Of a stretch of DNA of 64,000 nt, positions 9,592 to 18,453 are shown one piece after another (position 1 is the first letter of the stretch; each line of letters opens with the position of its first letter). Made by a program: the position numbers and the translations under genes. This stretch comes from Sporocytophaga sp. Its GTDB lineage: Bacteria; Bacteroidota; Bacteroidia; Cytophagales; Cytophagaceae. The stretch covers positions 372,001-436,000 of the forward strand of contig JANQAB010000003.1 of NCBI GenBank assembly GCA_024707265.1. Direction: 5' to 3'. Below the pieces are notes generated by a model. That model saw nothing but the letters and a program-made list of their open reading frames with translations. It was not told the DNA's origin and made no database searches.

Positions 9592-12500
9592 ATGAGAAAA
9601 AAGCTACCACCGAAAATCTCCCGGAGAGGTAATTTTATTACATCTCCGAGAATTTTTAAGATTGCGTTAACCCTCGCTGTCATTTTAGTCGGCTTTATGC
9701 AGGCAATGGCACAGGATGCAATTCCTATCACAGGAAGAATAGTATCCGATGATGGGGAAAGTATACCAGGAGTTACCATTGCTATCAAAGGAACTTCAGC
9801 TGGAACTATCACTGACGAAAATGGAGATTTCTCCATATCAGTACCGGATAGCAATGCAGTACTTGTTGTAAGCTATATTGGTTTTGTAACACAGGAAGTA
9901 AAAGTAGGGAGTCAGACAGTTGTAAATGTGAAGCTGCCAGCAGACAACAAACTTGACGAAGTTGTTGTCGTTGGTTACGGAACACAGAGGAAAGAAGACG
10001 TTACAGGTTCTGTAACTGTTGTAAAATCAGCGGAACTTAACAAAAACGTTGTTATCGATGCGACCCAGTCAATCCAGGGTAGAGTAACAGGGGTTAGCGT
10101 TACACAGAACAGTGGAGCCCCAGGTGCACCTTTATCCGTAAGAGTCAGAGGGGTTGGTACGATCAACGGCTCCAGTCCCTTCTATGTCGTAAACGGTGTT
10201 CCGGTACTTGATATCAGCACTATTAACTCAAACGATATTGAATCTATGAGTATCCTTAAAGATGCTGCTGCTGCTGCAATTTATGGATCAAGAGCTGCAA
10301 ACGGAGTTGTCCTTATCACAACAAAAGGAGGAAGCCCTAAAAAAACAACTTTTGATTTTAACTATCTGACCGGTGTTTCTCGTGAATGGAAAAGATATAA
10401 CCTTCTCGATGCCAAAGAATGGGCAACATTAAGAAATGAGGCTTCTATGACAGATAACGGTACAGTTCTTTACAACCCTGATACAATAGGTGCGGGAACA
10501 GACTGGCAGGATCAGATATTCAGAAAAGCAATGATGAAGAGCTATTCATTGAATGCTTCAGGAGCAACGGATAAGCTTAGTTATTATTTGGGAGGTGGTT
10601 ATCTGTCTCAGGAGGGTATTCTTAAAAACTCTGCTTATGAAAGATACACTTTTAATACAAAACTTGATTACCAGCTTGCAAAAAGATTGAAAGTTGGAAC
10701 TTTCATGAACATTGCATCTTTTAATCGTAAGCAGTTATATGACGGAGATCCATACAACTCTATCATTGCAAACTCTTTGAATATGGACCCTATCACGCCA
10801 TTGTATTCAGGCCTTGGCGGTGATTCGATTTTCGGATCAGGTGCAACAAGAACAGATGTTCCTAACCCACTTGCCAGACTAACTTACTACAACAACAGAT
10901 ACAAAGGTTTTAATTTCCTTGGCAGCTGGTTTGCAGAATACGAGATTATTAAAAACCTGAAAGTTAAAACTTCATTGGGATATCTATATAACAACTTAGA
11001 CAACCAACAATTTAATGGGAAATATTTCGTATCTGCGAATGAAAACCTTCAAGAGTCTCAAGTTGTAATGCAACAAAATCAGAACAAAAACCTCATCTGG
11101 GAAAACTCTGTAACTTACGAAAAAACAGTTGCCGAAAATCATAAACTTTCCGGCCTTTTTATGTTTGGAGCTCAGAATAATACTGCTTCATACTTTCGTG
11201 GAGCAAAAAATAACACATTTAACAATGATCCAAGCCAGTGGTATTTGAACTCAGCAACCGGAACCGCTACTGCGAACTCTCAAATGACTGAATACTCTAT
11301 GCTATCTTATTTATTCAGAATCAACTATGAATTTAAAGATAAGTATCAGCTTCAGGTTAACACAAGATATGATGGAACCTCTAGATATTTGGACAAGAAC
11401 AAATATGGTATTTTCCCTTCTATAGCTGCAGGTTGGATTTTATCTGAAGAAACATTCATGCAACCAATCAAATCTTATGTAAACTATTTTAAATTGAGAG
11501 GTAGCTACGGTAAACTTGGTAACCAGGACAATCCGGCCAGATATGCAGAATACCCTACCACAACCAACATATTTTCAGGATATAACTATGGTGGATTTTT
11601 CGGAAGTGCTCCTCTCGGATCAGGTAACAAAGACCTCAAATGGGAAACAGTCACTACTTCCAACATCGCTGTTGATTTAAGATTTTTGAATAACCGACTT
11701 GCGTTCACTGCTGAATATTTTACAAAGAAAACAGCAGATATGATTTACAGAAAGCAGGTACCATACTATGCAGGAACAGAAGAGCCTCCTTTTGTCAACG
11801 GTGGAACTATGCTAAACAAAGGTTTAGAGCTTGCTGCTGATTACACTAACTGGATAGGAAAACTACAATATAACGTTGGTGTAAACTTCACAACAATTAA
11901 AAACAAAGTAACCAAATTAGAAGATCCGATTTATCAAGGACAATTCAGAACTGTATATACCAACATTACCCAACAAGGAAGTCCAATTGCCCAATTCTAT
12001 GGATGGGAAACAAACGGAATCGTGCAGACAGCTGAAGAGGCAGCTGCACTTCAAACCGCACAACCAGGTGTACGTCCTGGAGACTTCAAATTTAAAGATC
12101 TTGATGGTGACGGTATTATTACTGATAAAGACAGAACTACCCTTGGAAGCCCACTACCAAAATTCACTTATGGTATTAATGGAAATGTAGCTTACAAAGG
12201 ATTTGACTTCTCATTGTTATTACAAGGAAGCTACGGAAACAAACTTTTCAATGGAAGCAAATACACACTTGAAGGTGGTGTTCCAAACTCCAACTTTTCA
12301 GATGCTATGCTTGACAGATGGACTGGTACTGGAACTTCAAACGATGTTCCAAGAGTATCTTCAAACGATGTAAATAATAACAGAAGACCTTCTAATTATT
12401 ATGTAGAGAGTGGTTCATTCTTAAGAGTAAGATCTATGCAGATAGGTTATACACTGCCGGATAAATTACCTCAACTAGTGAAACTGCAAAAGGTTAGAGT

Positions 12501-12678
12501 GTTTATTATGGCTCAGAACCTATTCACGTTTACTAAATATTCAGGACTTGATCCGGAGATCGGAACTTACACACCTGACTTCAACGTGACTAGTTCATAC
12601 CTTGACATAGGAGTTGACAAAGGAGGTACTTACCCACAAGCCAGAACGTGGTTTTTCGGAATCAATGCTTCATTTTAA
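9592..12678 (+). CDS. SusC/RagA-family TonB-linked outer-membrane transporter
   Basis: 1028 residues. After an N-terminal signal segment ending near MAQD (residue 41) comes a carboxypeptidase-D regulatory-like domain (ITGRIVSDDGESIPGVTIAIKGT, to about 115), then the TonB-box-like LDEVVVVGYGTQRKEDVTGSV, a plug domain with GRVTGVSVTQNSGAPGAPLSVRVRG and SILKDAAAAAIYGSRAANGVVLITTK, and a long beta-barrel ending in an aromatic residue (WFFGINASF). This is the usual SusC architecture. SusC proteins form TonB-driven channels closed by a SusD lid and import oligosaccharides or peptides. The substrate cannot be read from sequence. susD follows after 27 bases. The signal segment is unusually long and basic (about 25 residues before the hydrophobic core). 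Confidence 0.97.
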   Translation: MRKKLPPKISRRGNFITSPRIFKIALTLAVILVGFMQAMAQDAIPITGRIVSDDGESIPGVTIAIKGTSAGTITDENGDFSISVPDSNAVLVVSYIGFVTQEVKVGSQTVVNVKLPADNKLDEVVVVGYGTQRKEDVTGSVTVVKSAELNKNVVIDATQSIQGRVTGVSVTQNSGAPGAPLSVRVRGVGTINGSSPFYVVNGVPVLDISTINSNDIESMSILKDAAAAAIYGSRAANGVVLITTKGGSPKKTTFDFNYLTGVSREWKRYNLLDAKEWATLRNEASMTDNGTVLYNPDTIGAGTDWQDQIFRKAMMKSYSLNASGATDKLSYYLGGGYLSQEGILKNSAYERYTFNTKLDYQLAKRLKVGTFMNIASFNRKQLYDGDPYNSIIANSLNMDPITPLYSGLGGDSIFGSGATRTDVPNPLARLTYYNNRYKGFNFLGSWFAEYEIIKNLKVKTSLGYLYNNLDNQQFNGKYFVSANENLQESQVVMQQNQNKNLIWENSVTYEKTVAENHKLSGLFMFGAQNNTASYFRGAKNNTFNNDPSQWYLNSATGTATANSQMTEYSMLSYLFRINYEFKDKYQLQVNTRYDGTSRYLDKNKYGIFPSIAAGWILSEETFMQPIKSYVNYFKLRGSYGKLGNQDNPARYAEYPTTTNIFSGYNYGGFFGSAPLGSGNKDLKWETVTTSNIAVDLRFLNNRLAFTAEYFTKKTADMIYRKQVPYYAGTEEPPFVNGGTMLNKGLELAADYTNWIGKLQYNVGVNFTTIKNKVTKLEDPIYQGQFRTVYTNITQQGSPIAQFYGWETNGIVQTAEEAAALQTAQPGVRPGDFKFKDLDGDGIITDKDRTTLGSPLPKFTYGINGNVAYKGFDFSLLLQGSYGNKLFNGSKYTLEGGVPNSNFSDAMLDRWTGTGTSNDVPRVSSNDVNNNRRPSNYYVESGSFLRVRSMQIGYTLPDKLPQLVKLQKVRVFIMAQNLFTFTKYSGLDPEIGTYTPDFNVTSSYLDIGVDKGGTYPQARTWFFGINASF

Positions 12679-12705
12679 TTAATCACCTTCAAAATCGTAT
12701 TAACA

Positions 12706-14229
12706 ATGTTTAAAAAAATATATCCATTTATCGGTTTAATCGTGATCAGCACGTTGGGAGGTTGCAAGAAAGATTTTCTTGACAAGACTCCTCAGGCTGC
12801 TGTTACAGACGAAAACTACTATAAGACTGCATCTGATCTAAACAGTGCAATAAACGCTGCATACGACCCAATGGGTTGGGAAACTGAAAGAAAAGGTCAG
12901 ATTTACGCTAATCTTTTCTTCTTTGGAGACGTTGTTTCTGATGATGCAATAAAAGGCGGTAGCGGAACCAGTGATATTCCTGATTTTCACGCACTCGAAA
13001 CTTTCATAGGAAATGCCGGCTTACCTGCACTTTTATTACCATGGCAAAGAAACTATACTGGTATTTATAGAGCTAATCTCGTAATTGAAAGAGCTCCTCT
13101 TTCAAATGCAGATGAAGCTACTAAAACCAGAGTTATTAATGAGGCCAAGTTTTTAAGAGCTTACTATCACTTCGAACAGGTAAAAATGTATGGAGATGTA
13201 CCATTGGTAACAAAAGTACTTGGTGCTAACGATTACAATCTGGGCAGAACCCCGGCAGCTGAGGTTTACAAACAAATAGAAGCTGACCTTAAAGACGCTT
13301 CTGCCCTTCCTCAAAAAGGTGGAATTGAGACAGGAAGAGCAACAAGAGGTGCTGCGTTAGCTTTACTTGCAAAGGTTCAAATGTATCAGACTCGTACAGA
13401 TTTGGGAAAATGGAATGAAGTGTTAACCAATGCTGAATCTGTAATTAATTCAAAAATTTATGACCTGGAAAAAAAATATGCTGATGTCCATACAGTAGCA
13501 AAAGAAAATGGAATTGAGTCTATTTTTGAAATTCAAAGCAATACTAAAGTTGGTGGAGCGGCTGGGGATAACAACTCAGACTGGTCTCTCGGGAATGAAG
13601 GTACATTTATCAACGTTATGTTCAGAGGAAGAGATAATGGAGGTTGGGGTTTCAACTGTCCTTCTCTTGACCTTTTGGAAGAGTTTAAGAAAGAAAAGAC
13701 AGTTGATGGCCATGATGACCCTCGTTTAAAAGCAACCATAATCCAGGATGGAGATTCTGTATTTAATGAAAAGTACAAAGCGGATATCAATTCTTATCCT
13801 TATACAGGAACTTATTGCAGAAAATATGTGGAACCTCAAAGTTTATTTGGATTAAACCAAAGTGATGGACCTTCCAACTATAGAATTATCAGATATGCAG
13901 ATGTATTGCTTATGGCAGCAGAAGCAGCTAATGAATTGGGTATGACTGAAAAAGCTCTTAAATATCTGAAAGAAGTAAGAGACAGAGTTAATATGCCCGA
14001 AGTCACTGAGGTTAATAAGGATAGATTAAGAGAAATCATTTGGCGTGAAAGAAGGGTTGAACTTGCCCTTGAAGGTCATAGATTCTTTGACATCGTAAGA
14101 CAAGGAAGAGCTGCTCAGATTATGGGAAAAACTTATACTTTCAGCAATGCCCAGGAAGTATTCCCAGTACCTCAGGCAGAAATTGATATGTCAAAAGGAA
14201 AAATTAAGCAAACAACAGGATTAAAATAA
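12706..14229 (+). CDS. SusD/RagB-family nutrient-binding lipoprotein
   Basis: 507 residues. A lipoprotein signal peptide ends in LGGC with the lipid-bearing Cys at residue 20, followed by KKDFLDKTPQAAVTDENYYKT, the standard SusD opening. SusD features follow: INEAKFLRAYYHFEQVKMYGDVPLVTK, the YRIIRYADVLLMAAEAANELG helix near residue 395, and the C-terminal IIWRERRVELALEGHRFFDIVRQGRA. It caps the SusC barrel at the cell surface and binds the incoming glycan. The tight spacing to susC and to the next lipoprotein gene (19 bases) indicates a three-gene operon. Confidence 0.97.
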   Translation: MFKKIYPFIGLIVISTLGGCKKDFLDKTPQAAVTDENYYKTASDLNSAINAAYDPMGWETERKGQIYANLFFFGDVVSDDAIKGGSGTSDIPDFHALETFIGNAGLPALLLPWQRNYTGIYRANLVIERAPLSNADEATKTRVINEAKFLRAYYHFEQVKMYGDVPLVTKVLGANDYNLGRTPAAEVYKQIEADLKDASALPQKGGIETGRATRGAALALLAKVQMYQTRTDLGKWNEVLTNAESVINSKIYDLEKKYADVHTVAKENGIESIFEIQSNTKVGGAAGDNNSDWSLGNEGTFINVMFRGRDNGGWGFNCPSLDLLEEFKKEKTVDGHDDPRLKATIIQDGDSVFNEKYKADINSYPYTGTYCRKYVEPQSLFGLNQSDGPSNYRIIRYADVLLMAAEAANELGMTEKALKYLKEVRDRVNMPEVTEVNKDRLREIIWRERRVELALEGHRFFDIVRQGRAAQIMGKTYTFSNAQEVFPVPQAEIDMSKGKIKQTTGLK

Positions 14230-14248
14230 CATTTAAATCTTAATTAAC

Positions 14249-15400
14249 ATGAATATCAAAAGACTTTCCTTATATATTCTTATTACAGGAGTAATTTTTT
14301 CCTCCTGCAAACCGCAAAAGGGTAAAGATAAAGATTTACCTGCTCCTTCTTCTGCGGACTTCGTATTTGAGAGAAAAATAGACCCGGCAGATCCAGATGA
14401 TAAAAACACTTATACTTTCAGGAATACAACTCCTGGAGTGTTTATTACTTCATGGGATTTTGGAGGAGTAGCAAAATCTAAAAACCCAAATGAAACCGTT
14501 TTCTTTGGCTATAAAGGTACTTACAAAATAAAGTTGCTTACTACCTCTGCTGGTGGCACTACAACAATTACTAAAGATCTGGTAATTGAAGAGAATAGCC
14601 CTTATGCAGCAGATTTTACAATAGAAAACGTAAATGATTATACATTTAAGGTAACTTCTACTACTCCTGGCCCACAGGATTTAACATTTAAATATGCAAA
14701 TGGAGATAGTTCCAAATCTGGTGTTTCTACTGTATATTTCCCTTTTAAAGGATCTTATGACATTTCCTTGAAAGTGAAAACCGCTAAAGGATCATCAACC
14801 ATTACCAAGCAAGTGAATGTTGCAAATGATGACCTTTCCAATCCTGATCTTAACGATCCTATTGTTAAATTTTTAACAGGTGGTCTTGATGCTCCTAATG
14901 GAAAAACATGGGTGATGGTATCTGCTGGTAAAAGTGGTGGTGTTGGTCCTCTAAATACTTTAACTCCTGACTGGTGGGATCAACCGATGGGCTTCGGAGG
15001 TGATGCTTGGGACAAAGGTATGCTGAGCAATGAGTTTACATTTAACCTTCGTCAATACCAATATACTCCTAAGAGTAATAATGTAACCGTGCACTGGAAC
15101 TTTGCAAAAGAGTTAACCGGTTCAGCAAGACCTAAAGATCAGGACACTTATTACTCTGATCCTAAACATACAAAAGCTCCTTTTATTATCAGAAATGCAA
15201 ACTCTGGTGTAGGAACTGGCTATACATTGGACTTTGGCAATGGAAGCTACCTTGGATATTATGACAGACGTTACAATCATGATATTGTAAGAATATCTGC
15301 TGACACTTTGTACATCAGACATCACTACAATGATGACCCCACGGCAGACCCTGCAGGAGACGGTGGTGTAAGATACTTCACATTAGTACCCAAGAAGTAA
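14249..15400 (+). CDS. Surface lipoprotein with PKD-like domains (SusE/F position)
   Basis: 383 residues with a lipobox SSC (Cys20). Residues about 35-110 and 115-195 look like two PKD-type Ig folds (TYTFRNTTPGVFITSWDFGG, then a repeat of the form GTYKIKLLTTSAGG / GSYDISLKVKTAKG). The C-terminal half (from VKFLTGGLDAPNGKTWVM) is rich in Trp and aromatic residues and resembles the glycan-binding end of third genes in other sus-like operons. It is the last gene before a strong terminator. Role inferred from position: extra carbohydrate capture next to SusD. No catalytic motif is seen. Confidence 0.8.
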   Translation: MNIKRLSLYILITGVIFSSCKPQKGKDKDLPAPSSADFVFERKIDPADPDDKNTYTFRNTTPGVFITSWDFGGVAKSKNPNETVFFGYKGTYKIKLLTTSAGGTTTITKDLVIEENSPYAADFTIENVNDYTFKVTSTTPGPQDLTFKYANGDSSKSGVSTVYFPFKGSYDISLKVKTAKGSSTITKQVNVANDDLSNPDLNDPIVKFLTGGLDAPNGKTWVMVSAGKSGGVGPLNTLTPDWWDQPMGFGGDAWDKGMLSNEFTFNLRQYQYTPKSNNVTVHWNFAKELTGSARPKDQDTYYSDPKHTKAPFIIRNANSGVGTGYTLDFGNGSYLGYYDRRYNHDIVRISADTLYIRHHYNDDPTADPAGDGGVRYFTLVPKK

Positions 15401-15422
15401 TTGATTATAAAAGTTATTATTG

Positions 15423-15453
15423 AAAAGCCCGGGAAAATTTCTCGGGCTTTTTT
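15423..15453 (+). terminator. Rho-independent terminator of the susCD operon
   Basis: Stem AAAGCCCG pairs with CGGGCTTT around a short AT loop and is followed by a T run ending at 15453. It lies 23 bases after the lipoprotein stop codon. Confidence 0.9.
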
Positions 15454-15504
15454 GTTATACAAATTTGTAATTTCATTTCATTTTCATCCCTCTACCCTAT
15501 TAAA

Positions 15505-15524
15505 AATAACCATTTGTGGTTATT
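15505..15524. promoter_or_regulatory. Palindromic operator-like site A
   Basis: A perfect inverted repeat with 8-base arms, AATAACCA-tttg-TGGTTATT. Its right end overlaps TTGACC at 15523-15528, a -35-like hexamer. The same arrangement recurs at sites B and C. The symmetry and size suit a dimeric HTH regulator; the adjacent PAS-LuxR proteins are the obvious candidates, by inference. Confidence 0.7.
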
Positions 15525-15557
15525 GACCTATGCTCATTTTTTGGCAAATATTACACT

Positions 15558-15641
15558 GTGATTTTTCATTAATAATATTTTGGGGAGTTCAATCAGCTAT
15601 GTTAAACAACGACAACTTTATTATCTGAAGTTGTCGTTGTT
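15558..15641 (+). ncRNA. Candidate small RNA unit A
   Basis: No open frame of note. Boundaries are inferred. The proposed 5' end is GTGATT at 15558, exactly 35 bases after the TTGACC hexamer, as in unit B. The body holds GGGGAGTTCAATCAGCTA at 15582-15599, matching unit B in 16 of 18 bases, and it ends in a perfect 14-base-pair hairpin (15605-15618 with 15628-15641, nine-base loop). No T run follows that hairpin, so it may be a structural element rather than a terminator. A 5' untranslated leader is excluded by the absence of a following gene for 480 bases. Confidence 0.5.
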
Positions 15642-15849
15642 CATTTGCCCCATGTCCTTAAAAGTCGTACCAACCTTTCTCTTACCAAGTTTTAAATCAA
15701 TCACAACTAAAGCTCATTCTACCTATCTTCAAACATCAATTTTCATTTAGCAATAATTATCTTTAAAGTTAAATAGGAACATGCTATTCGTAGCTGTTAG
15801 TCTATAATTGATCAACTCTCCGTCCAACGTTCTCTCTTCAAACATTAAA

Positions 15850-15869
15850 AATAACCATTAGTGGTTATT
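15850..15869. promoter_or_regulatory. Palindromic operator-like site B
   Basis: Perfect inverted repeat AATAACCA-ttag-TGGTTATT, identical in both arms to site A, with TTGACC at 15868-15873 in the same position. Confidence 0.7.
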
Positions 15870-15902
15870 GACCTCAGCCCATAATTTTACAATTTTTGTG
15901 TC

Positions 15903-16000
15903 GTGATTATTAAGTAATACTTGGGAAGTTCAACCAGCTAATTTTTTTTACCTAAACTAAACTAAAACGGCAGACTCATTTTGAATCTGCCGTTTTTTTT
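15903..16000 (+). ncRNA. Candidate small RNA unit B
   Basis: About 98 bases, boundaries inferred. It starts at GTGATT (15903, 35 bases after TTGACC at 15868), carries GGGAAGTTCAACCAGCTA at 15923-15940, and ends in a strong terminator at 15964-16000. No start codon opens a frame longer than a few codons. Compared with unit A the loop region and operator are conserved while the hairpin arms differ in sequence but keep the pairing, the pattern expected of a family of structured RNAs. Confidence 0.58.
15964..16000 (+). terminator. Rho-independent terminator of unit B
   Basis: AAAACGGCAGA (15964-15974) pairs with TCTGCCGTTTT (15986-15996) and the T run continues to 16000. No protein gene ends nearby on this strand (the nearest stop is 560 bases upstream and already has its own terminator), so it must end a non-coding transcript. 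Confidence 0.85.
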
Positions 16001-16121
16001 ATGCTTAACCCTTAAGAATTACATCTAAATTTATTATTATTATACCCTGATATATCGAACCTTTTGAGGGGTCAATCTATTTTTTCACAAAATCTTTTTT
16101 ATTAACTAAACTTATTCTTTT

Positions 16122-16925
16122 ATGGGTATTACCAATTTGCAGAAAAAATATACCGAACTGAATGTCATTAATGAGGAGATTGTTTCTTTAGCAAATGAGC
16201 CTGATATATATTTTCAAATTGAAAAAATAAAAAAGCTACAGGAGATATATCCGCATTTGAAACACTCCCCTAATATCATTTGTGTTATAGATATTTTAAC
16301 TCAGGAATATCTTTTTGTAAGTGACAACATCCTTGCTATTCTAGGCCATGAGCCTTACGATATATATAAAGAAGGTTTCAGAAAGACATTCTCATTATTT
16401 GCGCCAAATCAGCTTAAAATAATACTGGAAAAAATATTTCCTACAATGTTTAAATTTTTCAACCAACATAAACAATCCGGAAATATAATGGATCTGAAAA
16501 TCTCATTTTCTGCATTAATGAGCCACAAAGATGGCTCTCAAAGATGGTACTTGAATCAGATCACTGTTGTGAGGCAAAATGAAGATAATAATCCGCACTG
16601 GCTACTAAAACAGGTTACAGATATACATGATTTCAAAAATGACAATTTTATAACCTTTGTTATTGCTCAAAAAAACCAAAATGGTATATATCGTAACACA
16701 TATAAAGAATCCTTTTTATGTGATGAGGAATCAACCAATTTAACAGAAAGAGAAATTGAAATTTTACACCTCATGAGCCAGGGATTTTCAAGCAGAGAAA
16801 TCGCAGAGGCTCTTTTTATCAGCCTGCATACAGTTTACAAGCACAGAAAAAATATGTTGAAGAAAATGGATGTAAAAAGATCCGGAGACCTGATGAAAGC
16901 AGCAATGAAAGCAGGCTTAATTTGA
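16122..16925 (+). CDS. PAS-domain LuxR-family transcription regulator, copy 1
   Basis: 267 residues. Residues about 45-180 form a PAS sensor fold (CVIDILTQEYLFVSDNILAILGHEPYDIYKEGF at about 54-86; SHKDGSQRWYLNQITVV later). Residues about 205-267 are a LuxR/GerE helix-turn-helix: LTEREIEILHLMSQGFSSREIAEALFIS, then HTVYKHRKNMLKKMDV. There is no receiver domain or histidine kinase nearby, so it is a one-component regulator; a ligand or cofactor in the PAS pocket cannot be predicted. It lies between candidate RNA units B and C and is a close paralog of the protein at 17428. It probably binds the shared palindromes (inference). Confidence 0.92.
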   Translation: MGITNLQKKYTELNVINEEIVSLANEPDIYFQIEKIKKLQEIYPHLKHSPNIICVIDILTQEYLFVSDNILAILGHEPYDIYKEGFRKTFSLFAPNQLKIILEKIFPTMFKFFNQHKQSGNIMDLKISFSALMSHKDGSQRWYLNQITVVRQNEDNNPHWLLKQVTDIHDFKNDNFITFVIAQKNQNGIYRNTYKESFLCDEESTNLTEREIEILHLMSQGFSSREIAEALFISLHTVYKHRKNMLKKMDVKRSGDLMKAAMKAGLI

Positions 16926-17008
16926 AGCCTTCCATGAATGACTTTATTTTCTCGACTAAAAAACAATCATGAATTTAATTATAGCTCAAACCTTAAAAAA
17001 GCTATAAA

Positions 17009-17028
17009 AATAACCAATATTGGTAATT
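17009..17028. promoter_or_regulatory. Palindromic operator-like site C
   Basis: AATAACCA-atat-TGGTAATT, the same left arm as sites A and B with one changed base in the right arm. TTGCCC at 17027-17032 replaces TTGACC but keeps the position. Confidence 0.6.
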
Positions 17029-17061
17029 GCCCCCTTGCTTAAACCTTTCTAATATTGTCTT

Positions 17062-17210
17062 ATTAAGTTTTACTCAGATAATATTTATCCGATCGATAAT
17101 AATATTACAATCTAAGATTACGGCGAAGTTTGAATTAAGTGCTCAAATCATTTTTTAATATCTTTTTGCCTTAGAGAGGCTGTCTCAGGATTTGAGGCAG
17201 CTTTTTTTTT
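17062..17210 (+). ncRNA. Candidate small RNA unit C
   Basis: A more diverged third member; limits inferred from the -35-like hexamer and the terminator. It shares TTATTAAG (17060-17067) with unit B and a GAAGTT core (17124-17129) with unit B, but is about 50 bases longer. It lies between the two regulator genes and ends in its own terminator; the downstream regulator starts 218 bases later. It could alternatively be a long leader of that regulator with an attenuator. Confidence 0.45.
17179..17210 (+). terminator. Rho-independent terminator of unit C
   Basis: GCTGTCTCA (17179-17187) pairs with TGAGGCAGC (17193-17201), with one G-U pair and a five-base loop, followed by nine T. Confidence 0.85.
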
Positions 17211-17427
17211 GACTGTTGGATGATTTTTCTTTAACCATTCTTCTAGTGAAGAAATTCTTTCTGATCCCCCGATTACAGTTCTTTTCAATATTTAATTTAT
17301 CTTTCATACATACCCATACTTTTCTAAAATACCTAAAAATCGGTATATTTACTAGCACAATGCATTTTCTAAGGTTGCATTTTTATGACAGGATAAATTA
17401 ATTTATTAAATTTTTATTACATTTTTT

Positions 17428-18237
17428 ATGAAAAGTATCCAACCAATTAAGACTAATCTAGATTATTACAGACAAGCAAGTAAAGTAATCTGGAAATATG
17501 TCCCAATTGATATTATTCAATTTAAGACGAATGAGAAACCGACAAATTTACCTCAATTCCGATCACTCACGGCATTATTTCCAAGTGTTGTATGTGCAAT
17601 AGACATAAAGTCCAAAGAATATCTATATGTAAGCAACAATATCGCAAGCACACTTGGATATTCCCCAGAGGAATTTTACACTGAAGGTTTTCTTAAGACT
17701 ATCAAACTTTTTCCTTTATCTCAGCTGGAAATTGTTCTTGAAAAAATCTTCCCGCTAATGTTTGAAACGCTTGAAAAATATAGTACATCTGATAATGTTG
17801 AAGACTTAAAAATATCTTATTGCACCTTAATTAACCACAAGGATGGACATCAGCATTGGTTTCTTCACCAAATAACTGTTTTAGTAAAAGATGAAAATAA
17901 TAAAGCTCATATTTTAATTAAACAGGTGACAGACATTAATCACTATAAAACCGATGACAACATCATATTTACTGTTGATAAGAAAGATGCTCATGGAGTA
18001 TACCATAACATATTTAAAAAATCCTTTTTATCTAAAAACATAGAGCATGCTCTATCAGATAGAGAAATTGAAGTACTTCATTTAATGGGACAGGGTTATA
18101 CTAGCAAAGAAATTGCAGATTCTTTATTTGTAAGTGAACATACGATTTATAAGCACAGAAAAAATATGCTTAAAAAGATGAATGTGAAAAGATCTGGTGA
18201 TCTTTTAAAGAAAGCTATGGGGTCAGGAATTATCTAG
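17428..18237 (+). CDS. PAS-domain LuxR-family transcription regulator, copy 2
   Basis: 269 residues, paralog of the regulator at 16122 along its whole length. The PAS part reads VCAIDIKSKEYLYVSNNIASTLGYSPEEFYTEGF (about 56-89) and INHKDGHQHWFLHQITVL. The HTH part reads LSDREIEVLHLMGQGYTSKEIADSLFVSEHTIYKHRKNMLKKMNVKRSGDLL. The ATG at 17428 is chosen because it gives the same N-terminal length as the paralog. DNA recognition helices of the two copies are nearly identical (HTVYKHRKNM / HTIYKHRKNM), so they could share targets while sensing different signals. Confidence 0.92.
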   Translation: MKSIQPIKTNLDYYRQASKVIWKYVPIDIIQFKTNEKPTNLPQFRSLTALFPSVVCAIDIKSKEYLYVSNNIASTLGYSPEEFYTEGFLKTIKLFPLSQLEIVLEKIFPLMFETLEKYSTSDNVEDLKISYCTLINHKDGHQHWFLHQITVLVKDENNKAHILIKQVTDINHYKTDDNIIFTVDKKDAHGVYHNIFKKSFLSKNIEHALSDREIEVLHLMGQGYTSKEIADSLFVSEHTIYKHRKNMLKKMNVKRSGDLLKKAMGSGII

Positions 18238-18453
18238 ATTAAATATAGCTCTAACAGATTTTCTCTATGGTTAATGAATAATAAAATTATAAACACCTTA
18301 TAATAAGCCATGATATAATTCTCTTCCTAAAAGAATACAATGTAACAAAAGATGCAAATCAAATATTTTCGTCTTTACTTTAATTTTTTAGATTTGATTT
18401 TTTCAAAACTCTTGTTTTACTTTAACATTCTTCAAACTATATTTTACACAAAA

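Noticed and set aside
14054..14068. A 10-base match (GGTTGAACTT) in susD to the reverse complement of the conserved element in candidate RNA B.
   Set aside because: Ten bases are expected by chance at about this frequency in 64 kb, and the match lies deep in the coding region rather than near a start codon.
15605..15641. The long hairpin at the end of unit A as terminator of the susCD operon.
   Set aside because: The susCD operon already has a strong terminator at 15423-15453, and this hairpin has no T run. I treat it as part of unit A.
18352..18453. In-frame N-terminal extension of the Tudor-like protein.
   Set aside because: It is AT-rich, has no plausible protein composition, and the ATG at 18454 leads directly into the conserved domain.
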